NCBI RefSeq assembly: GCF_904848665.1
Contig: NZ_CAJHCQ010000001.1
Coordinates: 62,001-126,000, forward strand
From: Paraburkholderia hiiakae
GTDB lineage: Bacteria; Pseudomonadota; Gammaproteobacteria; Burkholderiales; Burkholderiaceae
Direction of reading: 5' to 3'
DNA: 64,000 nucleotides
Shown: piece by piece, positions 47,501-56,405 of the stretch
Layout of the letters: each line of letters begins with the position of its first letter
Position numbering within the stretch: position 1 is the first letter of the stretch
Position numbers and translations under genes: made by a program
Notes under the pieces: generated by a model
Seen by the model: only the letters and a program-made list of their open reading frames with translations
What the model was told of the DNA's origin: nothing
The model's database searches: none

Positions 47501-48930
47501 CCGTCTCCGAGCAGAAGCTCGCCGAAACGAGCCAGCTCATCGAGCAGCGCCTCCAGGAGTTCAAGGTCCCGGTGACCGTGGTCGGCGCGTCGGCGGGCCC
47601 CGTGATCACGCGCTTCGAAGTGGAACCCGCGCTCGGCGTGCGCGGCAGCCAGATCGTCGGCCTCATGAAGGATCTCTCGCGCGGCCTCGGCCTCACGTCC
47701 ATCCGCGTGGTCGAAACGATTCCCGGCAAGACCTGCATGGGCCTCGAATTGCCGAACGCGCGCCGCCAGATGATCCGCCTCTCCGAGATCCTCGAATCGG
47801 CGCCGTACCATCGCTCGCAATCGAAGCTCACGATCGCGATGGGCAAGGACATCGTCGGCCATCCGATCGTCACCGATCTCGCCAAGGCGCCGCACATGCT
47901 CGTGGCCGGCACGACCGGTTCGGGCAAGTCGGTGGCGATCAACGCGATGATCCTCTCGCTCCTCTACAAGGCGACGCCCGAGGACGTGCGTCTCATCATG
48001 ATCGACCCGAAGATGCTCGAGCTTTCCGTGTACGAAGGCATTCCGCATCTGCTCGCGCCGGTCGTCACCGACATGAAGCTCGCGGCCAACGCGCTCAACT
48101 GGTGCGTCGGCGAGATGGAGAAACGCTACCGGCTGATGTCGGCGGTGGGCGTGCGCAATCTCGCAGGCTTCAACCAGAAGATCCGCGACGCCCAGGCGCA
48201 GGAGAAGAAGATCGGCAACCCGTTCTCGCTCACGCCGGAAGCGCCCGAGCCGCTCTCGCCGCTGCCGATGATCGTGGTCGTGATCGACGAGCTCGCCGAC
48301 CTCATGATGGTCGCGGGCAAGAAGATTGAAGAACTGATCGCGCGTCTCGCGCAAAAGGCGCGCGCCGCCGGCATCCACCTGATCCTCGCGACGCAGCGTC
48401 CTTCGGTGGACGTGATCACCGGTCTCATCAAGGCGAATATTCCGACCCGCGTGGCGTTCCAGGTGTCGTCGAAGATCGACTCGCGCACGATCCTCGACCA
48501 GATGGGCGCGGAGTCGCTGCTCGGCCAGGGCGACATGCTGTTCCTGCCGCCAGGTACGGGCTACCCGCAGCGCGTGCACGGCGCGTTCGTCGCCGACGAG
48601 GAAGTGCACGCCGTGGTGGAATACCTGAAGCAGTTCGGCGAGCCCGAGTACGTCGAAGGCATTCTCGAGGGCCCGGCTTCCGAAGGCGCGCCGCAGGACC
48701 TCTTCGGCGACTCGCCCGAGGCCGAGGCCGACCCGCTCTATGACGAGGCCGTGGCCTTCGTCGTGCGCACGCGGCGCGCGTCGATCTCGTCGGTGCAACG
48801 GCAACTGCGCATCGGCTACAACCGCGCCGCGCGTCTGGTCGAGCAAATGGAAGCGGCGGGGCTCGTCTCGCCGATGGGCATCAACGGCAGCCGCGAAGTG
48901 CTCGTGCCCGGCGGCGGCCAGGGCGAGTGA
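44542..48930 (+). CDS. ftsK: DNA translocase FtsK, long-linker form
   Basis: Division-septum DNA pump that moves chromosome termini and activates XerCD recombination. It has 1462 residues. Three hydrophobic segments (about 8-25, 42-64 and 85-108) are visible where four are usual. A huge Ala/Pro/Thr-rich linker (about 135-955) follows, then the alpha/beta motor with Walker A GTTGSGKS (1123-1130) and Walker [14 protein letters not shown]. The winged-helix gamma domain comes last (about 1398-1460, [22 protein letters not shown]). The linker is far longer than the motor needs and is probably disordered. A TACACT -10-like box lies at 44499-44504. Confidence 0.95.
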   Translation: MHTVVPGWFGVSAVWFIPLIWRLVKSVLPGGAGLRGPGTIRLWLGFVGVLVASCALEATLIDIAGFDALGHALSGATAKLIGHVAAPLAMTALLLVSLPWLLDFHWREFLAWADISLGLGLNIRAARETDESPRRERRSRRAAAEDGLPAHSVAAVNPSMPGEGSRRKRPTSWRPPAREAREARDNSRTAGAMAAGLGAASSAAAAQDAFADSASWRAEPGLRGPADPSAAWARTEPTAAADWLRGTRAPVQTPPVAAPRAPMEPPRAPLQQGAPLGDARRQPARGVSAVPDVAGVHGAPAQPNAPWRAEPSHGRPAMAAAMAGAGARAASASTAVHGAPLAAGAPAAARSAAFGSTPAPLDPLTSPFAQPVMPRRAAPAPAAGSTAARAAAAAPPRVAKPPRPYVWQGQPARVNPRPPMAAPRTAPFTSQLAETPPATPPTPAYSRPAPTSASQAEAPLSMSVLETLRSIEENAARWTTLAGASLARRTLDEAGTLAGDEETHAQFPSASPDMSTTAVSVTPSGESLETTFAPLTQQDGDYVSPSPGVRTLEEAHAVPQPHDASTVWTPAAHAAAYPAETDSPAASEPKSVSADDAAMPTPRQPTHTHGDEATQGALRAATRVEPVQAAAGEAATPSSWPTLDHGMPWILLDDEPSAAAPTESHAAEPFYTFTPSSTAQEQASAPAVTVAPVSAPAPATTQTPVAASALAMQPAPVESQDGHDASATSNVVHFPRFAREAQPEAAAAPVRHATPNSEQPLDVSARTDVVDTASTAARDESAYGTYGSTFETSARATPAHVAPTLAHAAPATPFDAAPSSPAEQEASAAFAPAARIVDEHPASVDEALGVASAADETLPAIDVTPLPPVQQAPAPAPAATPPWVAQTQPESRPAPAEAAFTPNPSHPAAPVATPIVPPYPDIATEPGAASSDFEPEPEAVEAPEPVVQRPAVRGHAPTSFVFEPLSASAVELPGLELLDRASSEIEPVSEQKLAETSQLIEQRLQEFKVPVTVVGASAGPVITRFEVEPALGVRGSQIVGLMKDLSRGLGLTSIRVVETIPGKTCMGLELPNARRQMIRLSEILESAPYHRSQSKLTIAMGKDIVGHPIVTDLAKAPHMLVAGTTGSGKSVAINAMILSLLYKATPEDVRLIMIDPKMLELSVYEGIPHLLAPVVTDMKLAANALNWCVGEMEKRYRLMSAVGVRNLAGFNQKIRDAQAQEKKIGNPFSLTPEAPEPLSPLPMIVVVIDELADLMMVAGKKIEELIARLAQKARAAGIHLILATQRPSVDVITGLIKANIPTRVAFQVSSKIDSRTILDQMGAESLLGQGDMLFLPPGTGYPQRVHGAFVADEEVHAVVEYLKQFGEPEYVEGILEGPASEGAPQDLFGDSPEAEADPLYDEAVAFVVRTRRASISSVQRQLRIGYNRAARLVEQMEAAGLVSPMGINGSREVLVPGGGQGE

Positions 48931-48958
48931 AGAAGGCGCGCCTCGCGCCTTCTTTTTT
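48930..48958. terminator. Terminator between ftsK and the lactonase gene
   Basis: Stem AAGAAGGCGCG / CGCGCCTTCTT with a CCT loop, then TTTT, starting at the last base of the ftsK stop. Its symmetrical A/T flanks allow use by the convergent lactonase gene as well. Confidence 0.88.
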
Positions 48959-48982
48959 CAACTCAACACACGGCTGCGCACG

Positions 48983-50266
48983 TTACTGCGCGACGAACTT
49001 GAAATCGACCGGCGAGCCGATCTCGACGCGCTTCGGGTTCGGCTCCAGCAAACCGGTCTGCTGATCGCGGCGGAACACGTAGGCGGTATCGCTGTTCTGG
49101 TTGCCGACGATGAGCCACTGTCCGGTCGGATCGATCGCGAACTCGCGCGGCGACTTGCCGAGGCTCGACTGGCGCCCCACGCGCGTCAACTTCCCGCTAT
49201 CGCTATCGACGGCGAAGATCGAGATGTCGTTGGCGTCGCCGCGATTCGAGACATAGAGGAACTTGCCGTCCGGCGAAAGATGCAGCGCCGCCGCGCCCTG
49301 CGTTCCCTTGAAGCCTGGCTCCGCCAGCTTCTCGATCTGCTCCAGCTTCATGTGGCCATCGTGATACGCGAACACCGTCACGGTGGCGGCCAACTCGCTC
49401 GTGAGATACGCGTGACGGCCGTCATTGCCGAAGACCAGGTGACGCGGACCGCTGCCTGACTTCACATCGGTATAACGCCACTCGGTCGGACTCACGAGCC
49501 CGCGGCTGCCGTCCGGCGTGTAGAGGTAGGTCCAGAGCTTGTCGGTGCCGAGATCCTGCGTAAAGAGGTAGCGCCCATCCGGTGAAAACACCGTCGAGTG
49601 CACGTGCGCGTTGTCCTGACGCCCCTTCACGGGACCACCACCCTCGTGATGCACGGTCAGCACGGACTCGCCAAGCTTGCCATCCTGCTGCACGGGCAGG
49701 ACTGCGAAGCTGCCGCCCGGGTCGGCCGCGACCGAGTAGTTCGCGACGAAGAGATAGCGCCCATCCGGCGAGAGGCTCAGGTAGCACGGATCGTTGCCCT
49801 GCGCCGACACCTTGTTGAGGAACGTGAGCTGCCCGCTTGCGGCGTCGAAGCCGAACGCGCTCACGTCACCGCGCAGGCTGGCGGGACCATTGTCGCCGGG
49901 CAGCTCGTTCACGGCGTAGACGAAGCGGTTGTCCTTGCTCACCACGAGAAACGACGGATTCACCGTCTTCGCCACGCTGACCGCCTGCATGTCGCCAGTG
50001 CTCGTATCGAAGTGATAGACGTAGAGGCCCTCGCTCTTGCCGCCCGTATAAGTGCCGACGATAAGGTTGTAGACACCGCCCGCGGGCGCGGTCGTGGAAG
50101 CGGATTGCGCGAACGCATGCGTCGCGGCGACGGAAGCCATGATGACAACACCTTTGATGAGCTGGGTAAGGAGATGCGCGGGTCCGCGCGCAGTCCGGCG
50201 CGCACGGATAGTCGATGAGCGGGAGGGCGCGGGCACGACGTTTGCGACGGCACGGCGAAGGAACAT
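48983..50266 (-). CDS. Exported lactonase family beta-propeller protein
   Basis: Seven-bladed beta-propeller protein of the 6-phosphogluconolactonase (YbhE/Pgl, PF10282) family, 427 residues. Blade repeats are visible as NLIVGTYTGGKSEGLYVY, PCYLSLSPDGRYLFVANYS, HSTVFSPDGRYLFTQDLG and AALHLSPDGKFLYVSNRG. A long, basic signal peptide (cleavage after HAFA, about residue 54) suggests export, unlike cytoplasmic Pgl. A near-perfect Shine-Dalgarno AAAGGAGGT precedes the ATG at 50266. The substrate is unknown. Confidence 0.88.
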   Translation of the reverse strand: MFLRRAVANVVPAPSRSSTIRARRTARGPAHLLTQLIKGVVIMASVAATHAFAQSASTTAPAGGVYNLIVGTYTGGKSEGLYVYHFDTSTGDMQAVSVAKTVNPSFLVVSKDNRFVYAVNELPGDNGPASLRGDVSAFGFDAASGQLTFLNKVSAQGNDPCYLSLSPDGRYLFVANYSVAADPGGSFAVLPVQQDGKLGESVLTVHHEGGGPVKGRQDNAHVHSTVFSPDGRYLFTQDLGTDKLWTYLYTPDGSRGLVSPTEWRYTDVKSGSGPRHLVFGNDGRHAYLTSELAATVTVFAYHDGHMKLEQIEKLAEPGFKGTQGAAALHLSPDGKFLYVSNRGDANDISIFAVDSDSGKLTRVGRQSSLGKSPREFAIDPTGQWLIVGNQNSDTAYVFRRDQQTGLLEPNPKRVEIGSPVDFKFVAQ

Positions 50267-50481
50267 GTCGACCTCCTTTTTCTTGTCGATGCAGGGGAGC
50301 GGGTCCCGGATTCGTCTCGCTTTCGTCTGATACATGGGACACCGGCCCAGTATAAGAGAGGTCGCGAGCGCCCGCCCCGCAAGCGCGCAGCGACGAGTGC
50401 AGGCAAGAAAAAGCACGAAAAATCGAAGCAATAAAGGGTTCAACGCACAGGATCGAAACCAGCCGCAACCAGGGAGCCGTC

Positions 50482-50631
50482 ATGAACATTCACGTCGCCA
50501 TCGGGCCGCTCGTCGCGCTCATCGCAGGCATTCTGATTCTTGCCGTACCGCGCCTGCTCAATTACATCGTCGCGCTGTATCTGATCATCATCGGGATCAT
50601 CGGGATTTTCGGCGTGGGCGGCCATCTTTGA
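50482..50631 (+). CDS. DUF3096 small membrane protein
   Basis: A 49-residue protein, MNIHVAIGPLVALIAGILIL then AVPRLLNYIVALYLIIIGII and GIFGVGGHL. It has two hydrophobic helices separated by PRLLNY, which is the DUF3096 signature. AGGGAG lies just before the ATG. The family is widespread in proteobacteria and its function is unknown. The gene is too short for routine ORF callers at higher cut-offs. Confidence 0.85.
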   Translation: MNIHVAIGPLVALIAGILILAVPRLLNYIVALYLIIIGIIGIFGVGGHL

Positions 50632-50798
50632 CCCGTCTGGTCACGCTCGCCAACGTTTGTTGACGCAGGCGAGATGAGTATTTGCGCGTGCTGCTGCGCA
50701 AAACGCATTGCGCAGGCGGCCCCGCTGCCACTACTCTTGTGCGTGCATGCTGCGGCGAGCGGCTATCGTTTTCGAGCAACGCTGTCAATCTGCTTACT

Positions 50799-52673
50799 AT
50801 GCCCGCCCCCATTGAAGACTACGCATTGATCGGCGACGGCCACACGGCCGCGCTCGTTTCCCGCGCCGGATCCATCGACTGGCTCTGCTGGCCGCGTTTC
50901 GACTCCGGCGCCTGCTTCGCCGCCCTGCTCGGCACCGAGGAGAACGGCCGCTGGCTGATCGCGCCCGCGCAGCCCGAAGATGGCCGCAATGGCCAAAACG
51001 GAGTCGAGGTCAAGACCACGCGCCGCTATCGCGGCGACACGCTGATCCTCGAAACCGATTTCGAAACGCCCGAAGGCGCGGTGACGCTGATCGACTTCAT
51101 GCCGCCCGGCAACGGCTGGTCCGAACTCGTGCGTATCGTCGTGGGGCGGCGCGGCACCGTGCGCATGGAAAGCCGGCTCGTGCTGCGCTTCGACTACGGC
51201 TTTTCGGTGCCGTGGGTCAGCCGTCTCACCTACGAGAGCGGCATCAAGGCGACGGTGGGCCCGGACACGGTCGTGCTGCGCACGCCTGTCGACCTCGAGG
51301 GCGAAAACATGCACACGCTCGCGCAGTTCGACGTGAAAGAAGGCGAACGCGTGCCGTTCTCGCTGTCCTATGCGGCCTCGCACTTGCGTCTGCCGCCGCC
51401 GCGCGACCCCTTCACGGCGCTTGCACGCACGGAAAACTTCTGGACCGAATGGGCCTCGCGCAGCACTGTCGAAGGTCGCTGGGCCGAACCCATCCGCCGC
51501 TCGCTCATCACGCTCAAGGCACTGGCCTACGAGCCCACCGGCGGCATCGTCGCCGCGCCCACCACGTCGCTGCCCGAACAGTTGGGCGGCACACGCAACT
51601 GGGACTACCGCTACTGCTGGCTGCGCGACGCGACGATCACGCTGCTTGCGATGATGCGCGGCGGCTACTACGACGAGGCGCGCGCATGGCGCGCATGGCT
51701 GGGCCGTGTGATGGCGGGCTCGCCCTCACAGCTGCAGATCATGTACGGGCTCGCCGGCGAGCGCCGCCTGCCCGAATTCGAACTCGACTGGCTGCCCGGC
51801 TACGAAGGCGCGAAGCCCGTACGCGTGGGCAACAACGCAGTCGGCCAGTTGCAGCTCGACGTGTACGGCGAAGTGATGAACGCGTTGCACCTCGCGCGCG
51901 TGGGCGGCTTGCAGGCCGACGACACCGCATGGTCGATCCAGTGCGCGATGCTCGAACACCTCGAAACGATCTGGACGAAGCCCGACGAAGGCATCTGGGA
52001 AACGCGCGGCGGCCGCCAGCACTTCACGTTCTCGAAGGTGATGGCGTGGGTCGCCTTCGACCGCGCGATCAAATCGGCGGAAAAATTCGACCTGCCCGGG
52101 CCGCTCGATCACTGGCGCGAATTGCGCTCGACGATCCACGCGACCATTTGCGAGCGCAGCTTCAACAAGGATCTGAATTCCTTCACGCAGATATACGGCG
52201 GCACCGATCTCGACGCGAGCCTGCTGCTCATGCCGCTGGTCGGCTTCCTGCCTGCGGCAGATCCGCGCATTGCGGGCACCGTCGCGGCGATCGAGCGCGA
52301 TCTCATGTGTGAAGGCTTTGTGATGCGCTATCGCACCACCGAATTCAACGATGGACTGCCGCCGGGGGAAGGCACCTTCCTTGCGTGCAGCTTCTGGATG
52401 GTCGACAACCTGGCCCTGCAAGGCCGCATGGACGACGCACGCCGCATGTACGAGCGCCTGCTCGCGCTCGCCAATGACGTGGGATTGCTCGCCGAGGAAT
52501 ATGACCCCATTGCGGGGCGTCTGGTCGGCAACTTCCCGCAGGCGTTCTCGCACGTGGCGCTCGTGCATACCGGCCTGAACCTTATGCGGCATGAACAGGA
52601 AATGGCGAAGGAAACGGGACATCCGGCGGTCGACGGTGCGTCGCCCGAGCCGGCTGTTGCATCCGCATCGTGA
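50799..52673 (+). CDS. Glycoside hydrolase family 15 protein (glucoamylase/trehalase-like)
   Basis: Cytoplasmic (no signal) GH15 enzyme of 624 residues. An N-terminal beta-sandwich (IEDYALIGDGHTAALVSRAG, WLCWPRFDSGACFAALLG) precedes the (alpha/alpha)6 barrel with GTRNWDYRYCWLRDATI (about 263-279). Candidate catalytic glutamates lie in the C-terminal part (DVGLLAEEYDP near 566). Members cleave alpha-glucosides such as trehalose or maltodextrins. The ATG at 50799 begins MPAPIEDYALIGDGHT; no strong ribosome binding site is seen. Confidence 0.9.
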   Translation: MPAPIEDYALIGDGHTAALVSRAGSIDWLCWPRFDSGACFAALLGTEENGRWLIAPAQPEDGRNGQNGVEVKTTRRYRGDTLILETDFETPEGAVTLIDFMPPGNGWSELVRIVVGRRGTVRMESRLVLRFDYGFSVPWVSRLTYESGIKATVGPDTVVLRTPVDLEGENMHTLAQFDVKEGERVPFSLSYAASHLRLPPPRDPFTALARTENFWTEWASRSTVEGRWAEPIRRSLITLKALAYEPTGGIVAAPTTSLPEQLGGTRNWDYRYCWLRDATITLLAMMRGGYYDEARAWRAWLGRVMAGSPSQLQIMYGLAGERRLPEFELDWLPGYEGAKPVRVGNNAVGQLQLDVYGEVMNALHLARVGGLQADDTAWSIQCAMLEHLETIWTKPDEGIWETRGGRQHFTFSKVMAWVAFDRAIKSAEKFDLPGPLDHWRELRSTIHATICERSFNKDLNSFTQIYGGTDLDASLLLMPLVGFLPAADPRIAGTVAAIERDLMCEGFVMRYRTTEFNDGLPPGEGTFLACSFWMVDNLALQGRMDDARRMYERLLALANDVGLLAEEYDPIAGRLVGNFPQAFSHVALVHTGLNLMRHEQEMAKETGHPAVDGASPEPAVASAS

Positions 52674-52979
52674 ATGTTCGAAAGCGCCTGGACGTTTTCG
52701 CGAGCTGGGGTACACTACGCATGCTGCGTTGCACAACAGCCGGGCGAAGCCGTACCGTCCGCGCCGCCTGGCAACGGGGCGAAACGTGTGTGCCGCCTTG
52801 CAGCGCGCTTGCAGCCAACCGCTGCGAAACGCATGCGGGTCTGCCCGCGCTAAAGCCCTCCGGGCGGCGGCCGATAAACTACCAGACTGACCGACCAACC
52901 TTGCCGGCCCGCATCTGCTCCGCGCCTGAACCGCGCGCGACCCGGGTGCGAACCGCTCCTTGAAGATGCCGGAGCGCCC
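52674..52979. other. Intergenic region upstream of the PHB depolymerase gene
   Basis: 306 bases without a gene. TACACT at 52711-52716 on the plus strand is a plausible -10 box about 265 bases before the ATG, but the -35 is poor. No repeat or RNA was recognised. Confidence 0.4.
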
Positions 52980-54287
52980 ATGCTCTATCAAATCCGTGAA
53001 TTCCAGCGCGCGTTGCTCAGCCCGCTGACCGCCTGGGCCCAGGCCGCCTCGAAATCGTTCTCGAATCCGACGAGCCCGTTTTCACTTGTGCCGGGCGCGA
53101 CGCGCTTCGCCGCAGGCTACGAACTGCTCTATCGCCTGGGCAAGGACTACGAGAAGCCCGAGTTCAACCTTCGCCAGATCGTGAAGGACGGCTTCAACAT
53201 TCCGATCGTCGAACAGACCATCATCGAAAAGCCGTTCTGCCGCCTGCTGCGCTTCAAGCGTTACGCCGACGACACCGCGGCCGTGGCGGCGCTCAAGGAC
53301 GAGCCTGCCGTGCTCGTGTGCGCGCCGCTCTCGGGCCACCACGCCACGCTCCTGCGCGACACCGTGCGCACGCTGCTGCAGGACCACAAGGTGTACATCA
53401 CCGACTGGGTCGACGCGCGCATGGTTCCGCTCGAAGCCGGTGCGTTCCATCTCGACGACTACGTTGCGTATATCCAGGAATTCATCCGCCATATCGGCGC
53501 GAAGAATCTGCATGTGCTGTCCGTTTGCCAGCCGACAGTGCCCGTGCTCGCGGCCATCTCGCTCCTGGCGAGCCGCGGCGAAGACACCCCGCTCACGATG
53601 ACGATGATGGGCGGCCCGATCGACGCGCGCCGCAGCCCCACCGCCGTCAACTCGCTCGCGACCGAGCACTCGCTCGACTGGTTTGCGAACAATGTGATCC
53701 ATACGGTGCCGGCGAATTATCCGGGCGAGGGGCGCGAGGTGTATCCGGGCTTCCTGCAGCACGCGGGTTTCGTCGCGATGAATCCGGGCCGTCACACCAC
53801 GGCGCATTGGGACTTCTACAAGAGCCTGCTGCGCGGCGACGAAGAGGACGCCGAAGCACATCGCCAGTTCTACGACGAATACAACGCGGTGCTCGACATG
53901 GCCGCCGAGTATTACCTCGATACCATCCGCACCGTGTTCCAGGATTTCAGTCTCGCTGAAGGCACGTGGGACGTGGCCGGCGAACGCGTGCGCCCGCAGG
54001 ACATTCGCGACACGGCGCTCTTCACGATCGAAGGCGAGCTCGACGACATTTCGGGCGCGGGCCAGACGCGCGCCGCGCACGACCTGTGCACAGGCATTCC
54101 CGAGGCGGACAAGCATCATCTGACTGCCGAGAAGTGCGGCCACTACGGCATCTTCTCGGGCCGCCGCTGGCGCACGATCATCTATCCGCAACTGCGCGAC
54201 TTCATCCGTCAGCACCAGCAGGCCGCCGGCCACACGGGCAAAGAATCACCTGCCCGCGGCCGCTCCGCACAGGGCGCTGTCGCCTGA
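52980..54287 (+). CDS. phaZ: Intracellular polyhydroxybutyrate depolymerase (PhaZ1 type)
   Basis: Mobilises stored PHB. The 435-residue alpha/beta-hydrolase has Cys183 as nucleophile in LSVCQPTVPVL, the same position as in Ralstonia PhaZ1, where Ser is replaced by Cys. The Asp is probably in TIEGELDDISGAGQT and the His in EKCGHYGIFSGRRWR. There is no signal peptide, in line with attack on native granules. It starts MLYQIREFQRALLSPLTAWA. It is followed by a GC hairpin and a convergent tetR gene. Confidence 0.93.
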   Translation: MLYQIREFQRALLSPLTAWAQAASKSFSNPTSPFSLVPGATRFAAGYELLYRLGKDYEKPEFNLRQIVKDGFNIPIVEQTIIEKPFCRLLRFKRYADDTAAVAALKDEPAVLVCAPLSGHHATLLRDTVRTLLQDHKVYITDWVDARMVPLEAGAFHLDDYVAYIQEFIRHIGAKNLHVLSVCQPTVPVLAAISLLASRGEDTPLTMTMMGGPIDARRSPTAVNSLATEHSLDWFANNVIHTVPANYPGEGREVYPGFLQHAGFVAMNPGRHTTAHWDFYKSLLRGDEEDAEAHRQFYDEYNAVLDMAAEYYLDTIRTVFQDFSLAEGTWDVAGERVRPQDIRDTALFTIEGELDDISGAGQTRAAHDLCTGIPEADKHHLTAEKCGHYGIFSGRRWRTIIYPQLRDFIRQHQQAAGHTGKESPARGRSAQGAVA

Positions 54288-54340
54288 CCAAGGCTCGCGC
54301 TCCACTCGAGCGCACGCAGCACACGCCAGCAGCACAATCC

Positions 54341-54364
54341 GCGCGCCGTCCCAGGACGGCGCGC
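54341..54364. terminator. Hairpin between convergent phaZ and tetR
   Basis: Perfect 10-bp arms GCGCGCCGTC / GACGGCGCGC with a CCAG loop between two convergent genes. There is only a short T-containing tract after it, so efficiency is uncertain. Confidence 0.55.
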
Positions 54365-54440
54365 GGCGTTTGTGGAGCGTGAAACGATCTTGTGAATTCG
54401 CCGCGCACGACTCGTGAGCTTCTGGTGCGCTTCTGGTCCG

Positions 54441-55073
54441 CTACTTGCGCATGAGATACGCGAGCAGCATTTCCGTGTTGAGCTGAATGATTTCCGCGCG
54501 CTCGGCAGTCGTGCTGAAGTCGCGACCGAGCGTGGCGTTGAGCGTATAGCGGTTCGATACGATGTAGTAGCCCATGCCCGAAAGCGTCACATAGAGCCGC
54601 AACGGATCGATGCTCGGGCGGAACAATCCCGCAGATTCACCGCGCGTGAGAATCGAACCGAGTGTTGCCACGATCGGCGAGATCATCTCGCGAATTCGTG
54701 TGGACTTCTGCATATATCGCGCCTCGTGCAGATTCTCGTTGTTCACGAGCCGCAGCAGTTCGGGATTGTCGCGATAGTAGTCCCACACGAAATGCGCGAG
54801 CCGGGTGATCGCCTCGACAGGCGCAAGCCCCGAGAGATCGAGTGCGCGCTCGGCTTCATTGAGCGCGCCGAATGCGTGCTCAAGGACTGCCGTGAACAGT
54901 TGCTCCTTGCTGCCAAAGTAGTAATAGAGCATGCGCTCATTGGTTTCCGCGCGTCGCGCGATCTGGTCGACGCGTGCGCCGAACAGGCCGCCATTGGCGA
55001 ATTCTTCCGCCGCGGCGAGCAGAATGCGGCGGCGGGTGCCTTCAGGATCTCTTTTGATTTTTGGCTGATTCAT
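54441..55073 (-). CDS. TetR/AcrR family transcriptional regulator
   Basis: Dimeric repressor of 210 residues. The N-terminal helix-turn-helix is clear: RRRILLAAAEEFANGGLFGARVDQIARRAETNERMLYYYFGSKEQLF (split here over about 14-60). The ligand-binding domain (about 85-205) has NNENLHEARYMQKS, like the RutR-type C-terminal family. The ligand and targets are unknown. It is convergent with phaZ and divergent from rsxB; a perfect inverted repeat at 55347-55372 lies in the shared upstream region. Confidence 0.93.
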   Translation of the reverse strand: MNQPKIKRDPEGTRRRILLAAAEEFANGGLFGARVDQIARRAETNERMLYYYFGSKEQLFTAVLEHAFGALNEAERALDLSGLAPVEAITRLAHFVWDYYRDNPELLRLVNNENLHEARYMQKSTRIREMISPIVATLGSILTRGESAGLFRPSIDPLRLYVTLSGMGYYIVSNRYTLNATLGRDFSTTAERAEIIQLNTEMLLAYLMRK

Positions 55074-55532
55074 GGTGGCAGGATCTCGTTAAGCCGCGTT
55101 GTCCGGTTTGCGTTGTCGGGCAGTACCACGCCGGGCCTCTCCTAGCCCTGGTATCGACAACGTTGTGCGGGGCGCGCCAGGTTAATGGACAGACACCCTC
55201 CGACCTACGGTCTTGCGTTCCTTCTTGTTTGTTTGATGTCGTTGCGAGCCGACATCGTTCTTCCCCCTGTTGCTTCGTGCAAGACACAATGCCAGCCGCC
55301 CATGCATTGCGCCCACGCTTTACGTCTACTGATTCCCCCTCAACCGCAAAGCGCTTCGCATTAAGCGCTTTGATTATGGCACATGGCCCGCCGATGGCAA
55401 TGCGGGAAATCGGCGATAATGCAAGCTTTGGCGCTGTGCGTGCGCACCCTGTCAAGCCAGTTGCGCAACCATGCGCACGGCCATGTGCGCCCAAGGTCAC
55501 GCCTCCGCCCGCCCCGCCCCGATGTAGCGAAC
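55074..55532. other. Divergent regulatory region tetR/rsxB
   Basis: 459 bases, somewhat AT-richer than its neighbours, with no supported gene. It contains the 26-base inverted repeat listed separately. TGATTATGG just after the repeat could hold a weak -10 for rsxB. A potential longer rsxB frame from 55383 is rejected because its N-terminus is low-complexity and unlike the family. Confidence 0.45.
55347..55372. promoter_or_regulatory. Perfect inverted repeat, candidate operator
   Basis: CAAAGCGCTT-CGCATT-AAGCGCTTTG: two perfect 10-bp arms with a 6-base spacer, 160-186 bases before rsxB and about 275-300 before tetR. The centre-to-centre spacing of 16 bases suits a dimeric helix-turn-helix regulator such as the adjacent TetR protein. 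Binding is inferred, not shown. Confidence 0.55.
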
Positions 55533-56369
55533 GTGAACGATCCCAAAACACTCGCAGATCGCATCGAAGATCTGCTGCCCCAGACCCAATGCACGAAGTG
55601 CGGCTATGACGGCTGCCGGCCCTATGCCGAAGCCGTCGCCGCCGGCACCGCCAACTACAACCAGTGTCCGCCCGGCGGTCTGGAAGGCGTTGAGCGCCTC
55701 GCGAAACTGCTCGGCAAACCCGTTATCCCGATCAATCCGGACAACGGCGTGGAACGTCCGCGTCCGGTGGCGTTCATCGACGAACAACTGTGCATCGGCT
55801 GCACGCTGTGCATGCAGGCATGTCCCGTCGACGCAATCGTGGGTGCACCCAAGCAGATGCACACCATCGTCAAGGATCAGTGCACGGGCTGCGACCTGTG
55901 CGTCGCGCCCTGCCCGGTCGACTGCATCGCAATGATTCCCGTTACGGGCGAAGCGACCGGGTGGGACGCGTGGACGCAACAACAGGCCGACGAAGCCCGC
56001 GTGCGGCATGACCGGCGCGCCGCGCGCCAGGCCGCCGAACGCAGTGCGGCCGAGGCGCGCGCCGCGGCACGCCGCGCGGCCACGAGCGCGCCTCAGGCCG
56101 AGGCGCCGCAAGACGTCGCGACGCAACCCGCAAGCCCTTCCGCCGACGACGCCGAAGCGAAGAAGAAAGCGATCATCCAGGCGGCGCTCGAACGCGCGCG
56201 CCGCAAGAAGATGGAGATGGCCGAACAGGGTGCGGGACCGCGCAACGTCGAGCACGTGAGCGCCGACGTTCAGGCGCAGATCGATGCCGCCGAGGCGCGC
56301 CGCAAGCGTATTGGTATCGAGTCGGATGCATCGGACTCAGCGCCCGACGACGACAAGCCCGCGCGCTAG
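55533..56369 (+). CDS. rsxB: RsxB/RnfB-like ferredoxin, soluble form
   Basis: Iron-sulfur electron carrier of 278 residues with a GTG start. The N-terminal Fe-S motif uses Cys20, 23, 28 and 45 (CTKCGYDGC...CPPGG). Two [4Fe-4S] ferredoxin motifs follow: [12 protein letters not shown] (87-98) and [12 protein letters not shown] (117-128). The N-terminal membrane helix of canonical RnfB is missing, and the other rsx/rnf genes are not here. The last 130 residues are Ala/Arg/Glu-rich and probably helical. nth follows 36 bases later. It may supply electrons to cytoplasmic proteins rather than to a membrane Rnf complex. Confidence 0.92.
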   Translation: MNDPKTLADRIEDLLPQTQCTKCGYDGCRPYAEAVAAGTANYNQCPPGGLEGVERLAKLLGKPVIPINPDNGVERPRPVAFIDEQLCIGCTLCMQACPVDAIVGAPKQMHTIVKDQCTGCDLCVAPCPVDCIAMIPVTGEATGWDAWTQQQADEARVRHDRRAARQAAERSAAEARAAARRAATSAPQAEAPQDVATQPASPSADDAEAKKKAIIQAALERARRKKMEMAEQGAGPRNVEHVSADVQAQIDAAEARRKRIGIESDASDSAPDDDKPAR

Positions 56370-56405
56370 CGCACCGCATTGCCAAAGGCCCCACGCACAA
56401 CGAGC

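Noticed and set aside
55383..55532. 50-residue N-terminal extension of RsxB from an upstream ATG
   Set aside because: The extension covers the inverted repeat and has a non-family, Arg/Pro-rich sequence. The GTG at 55533 matches the conserved N-terminus.
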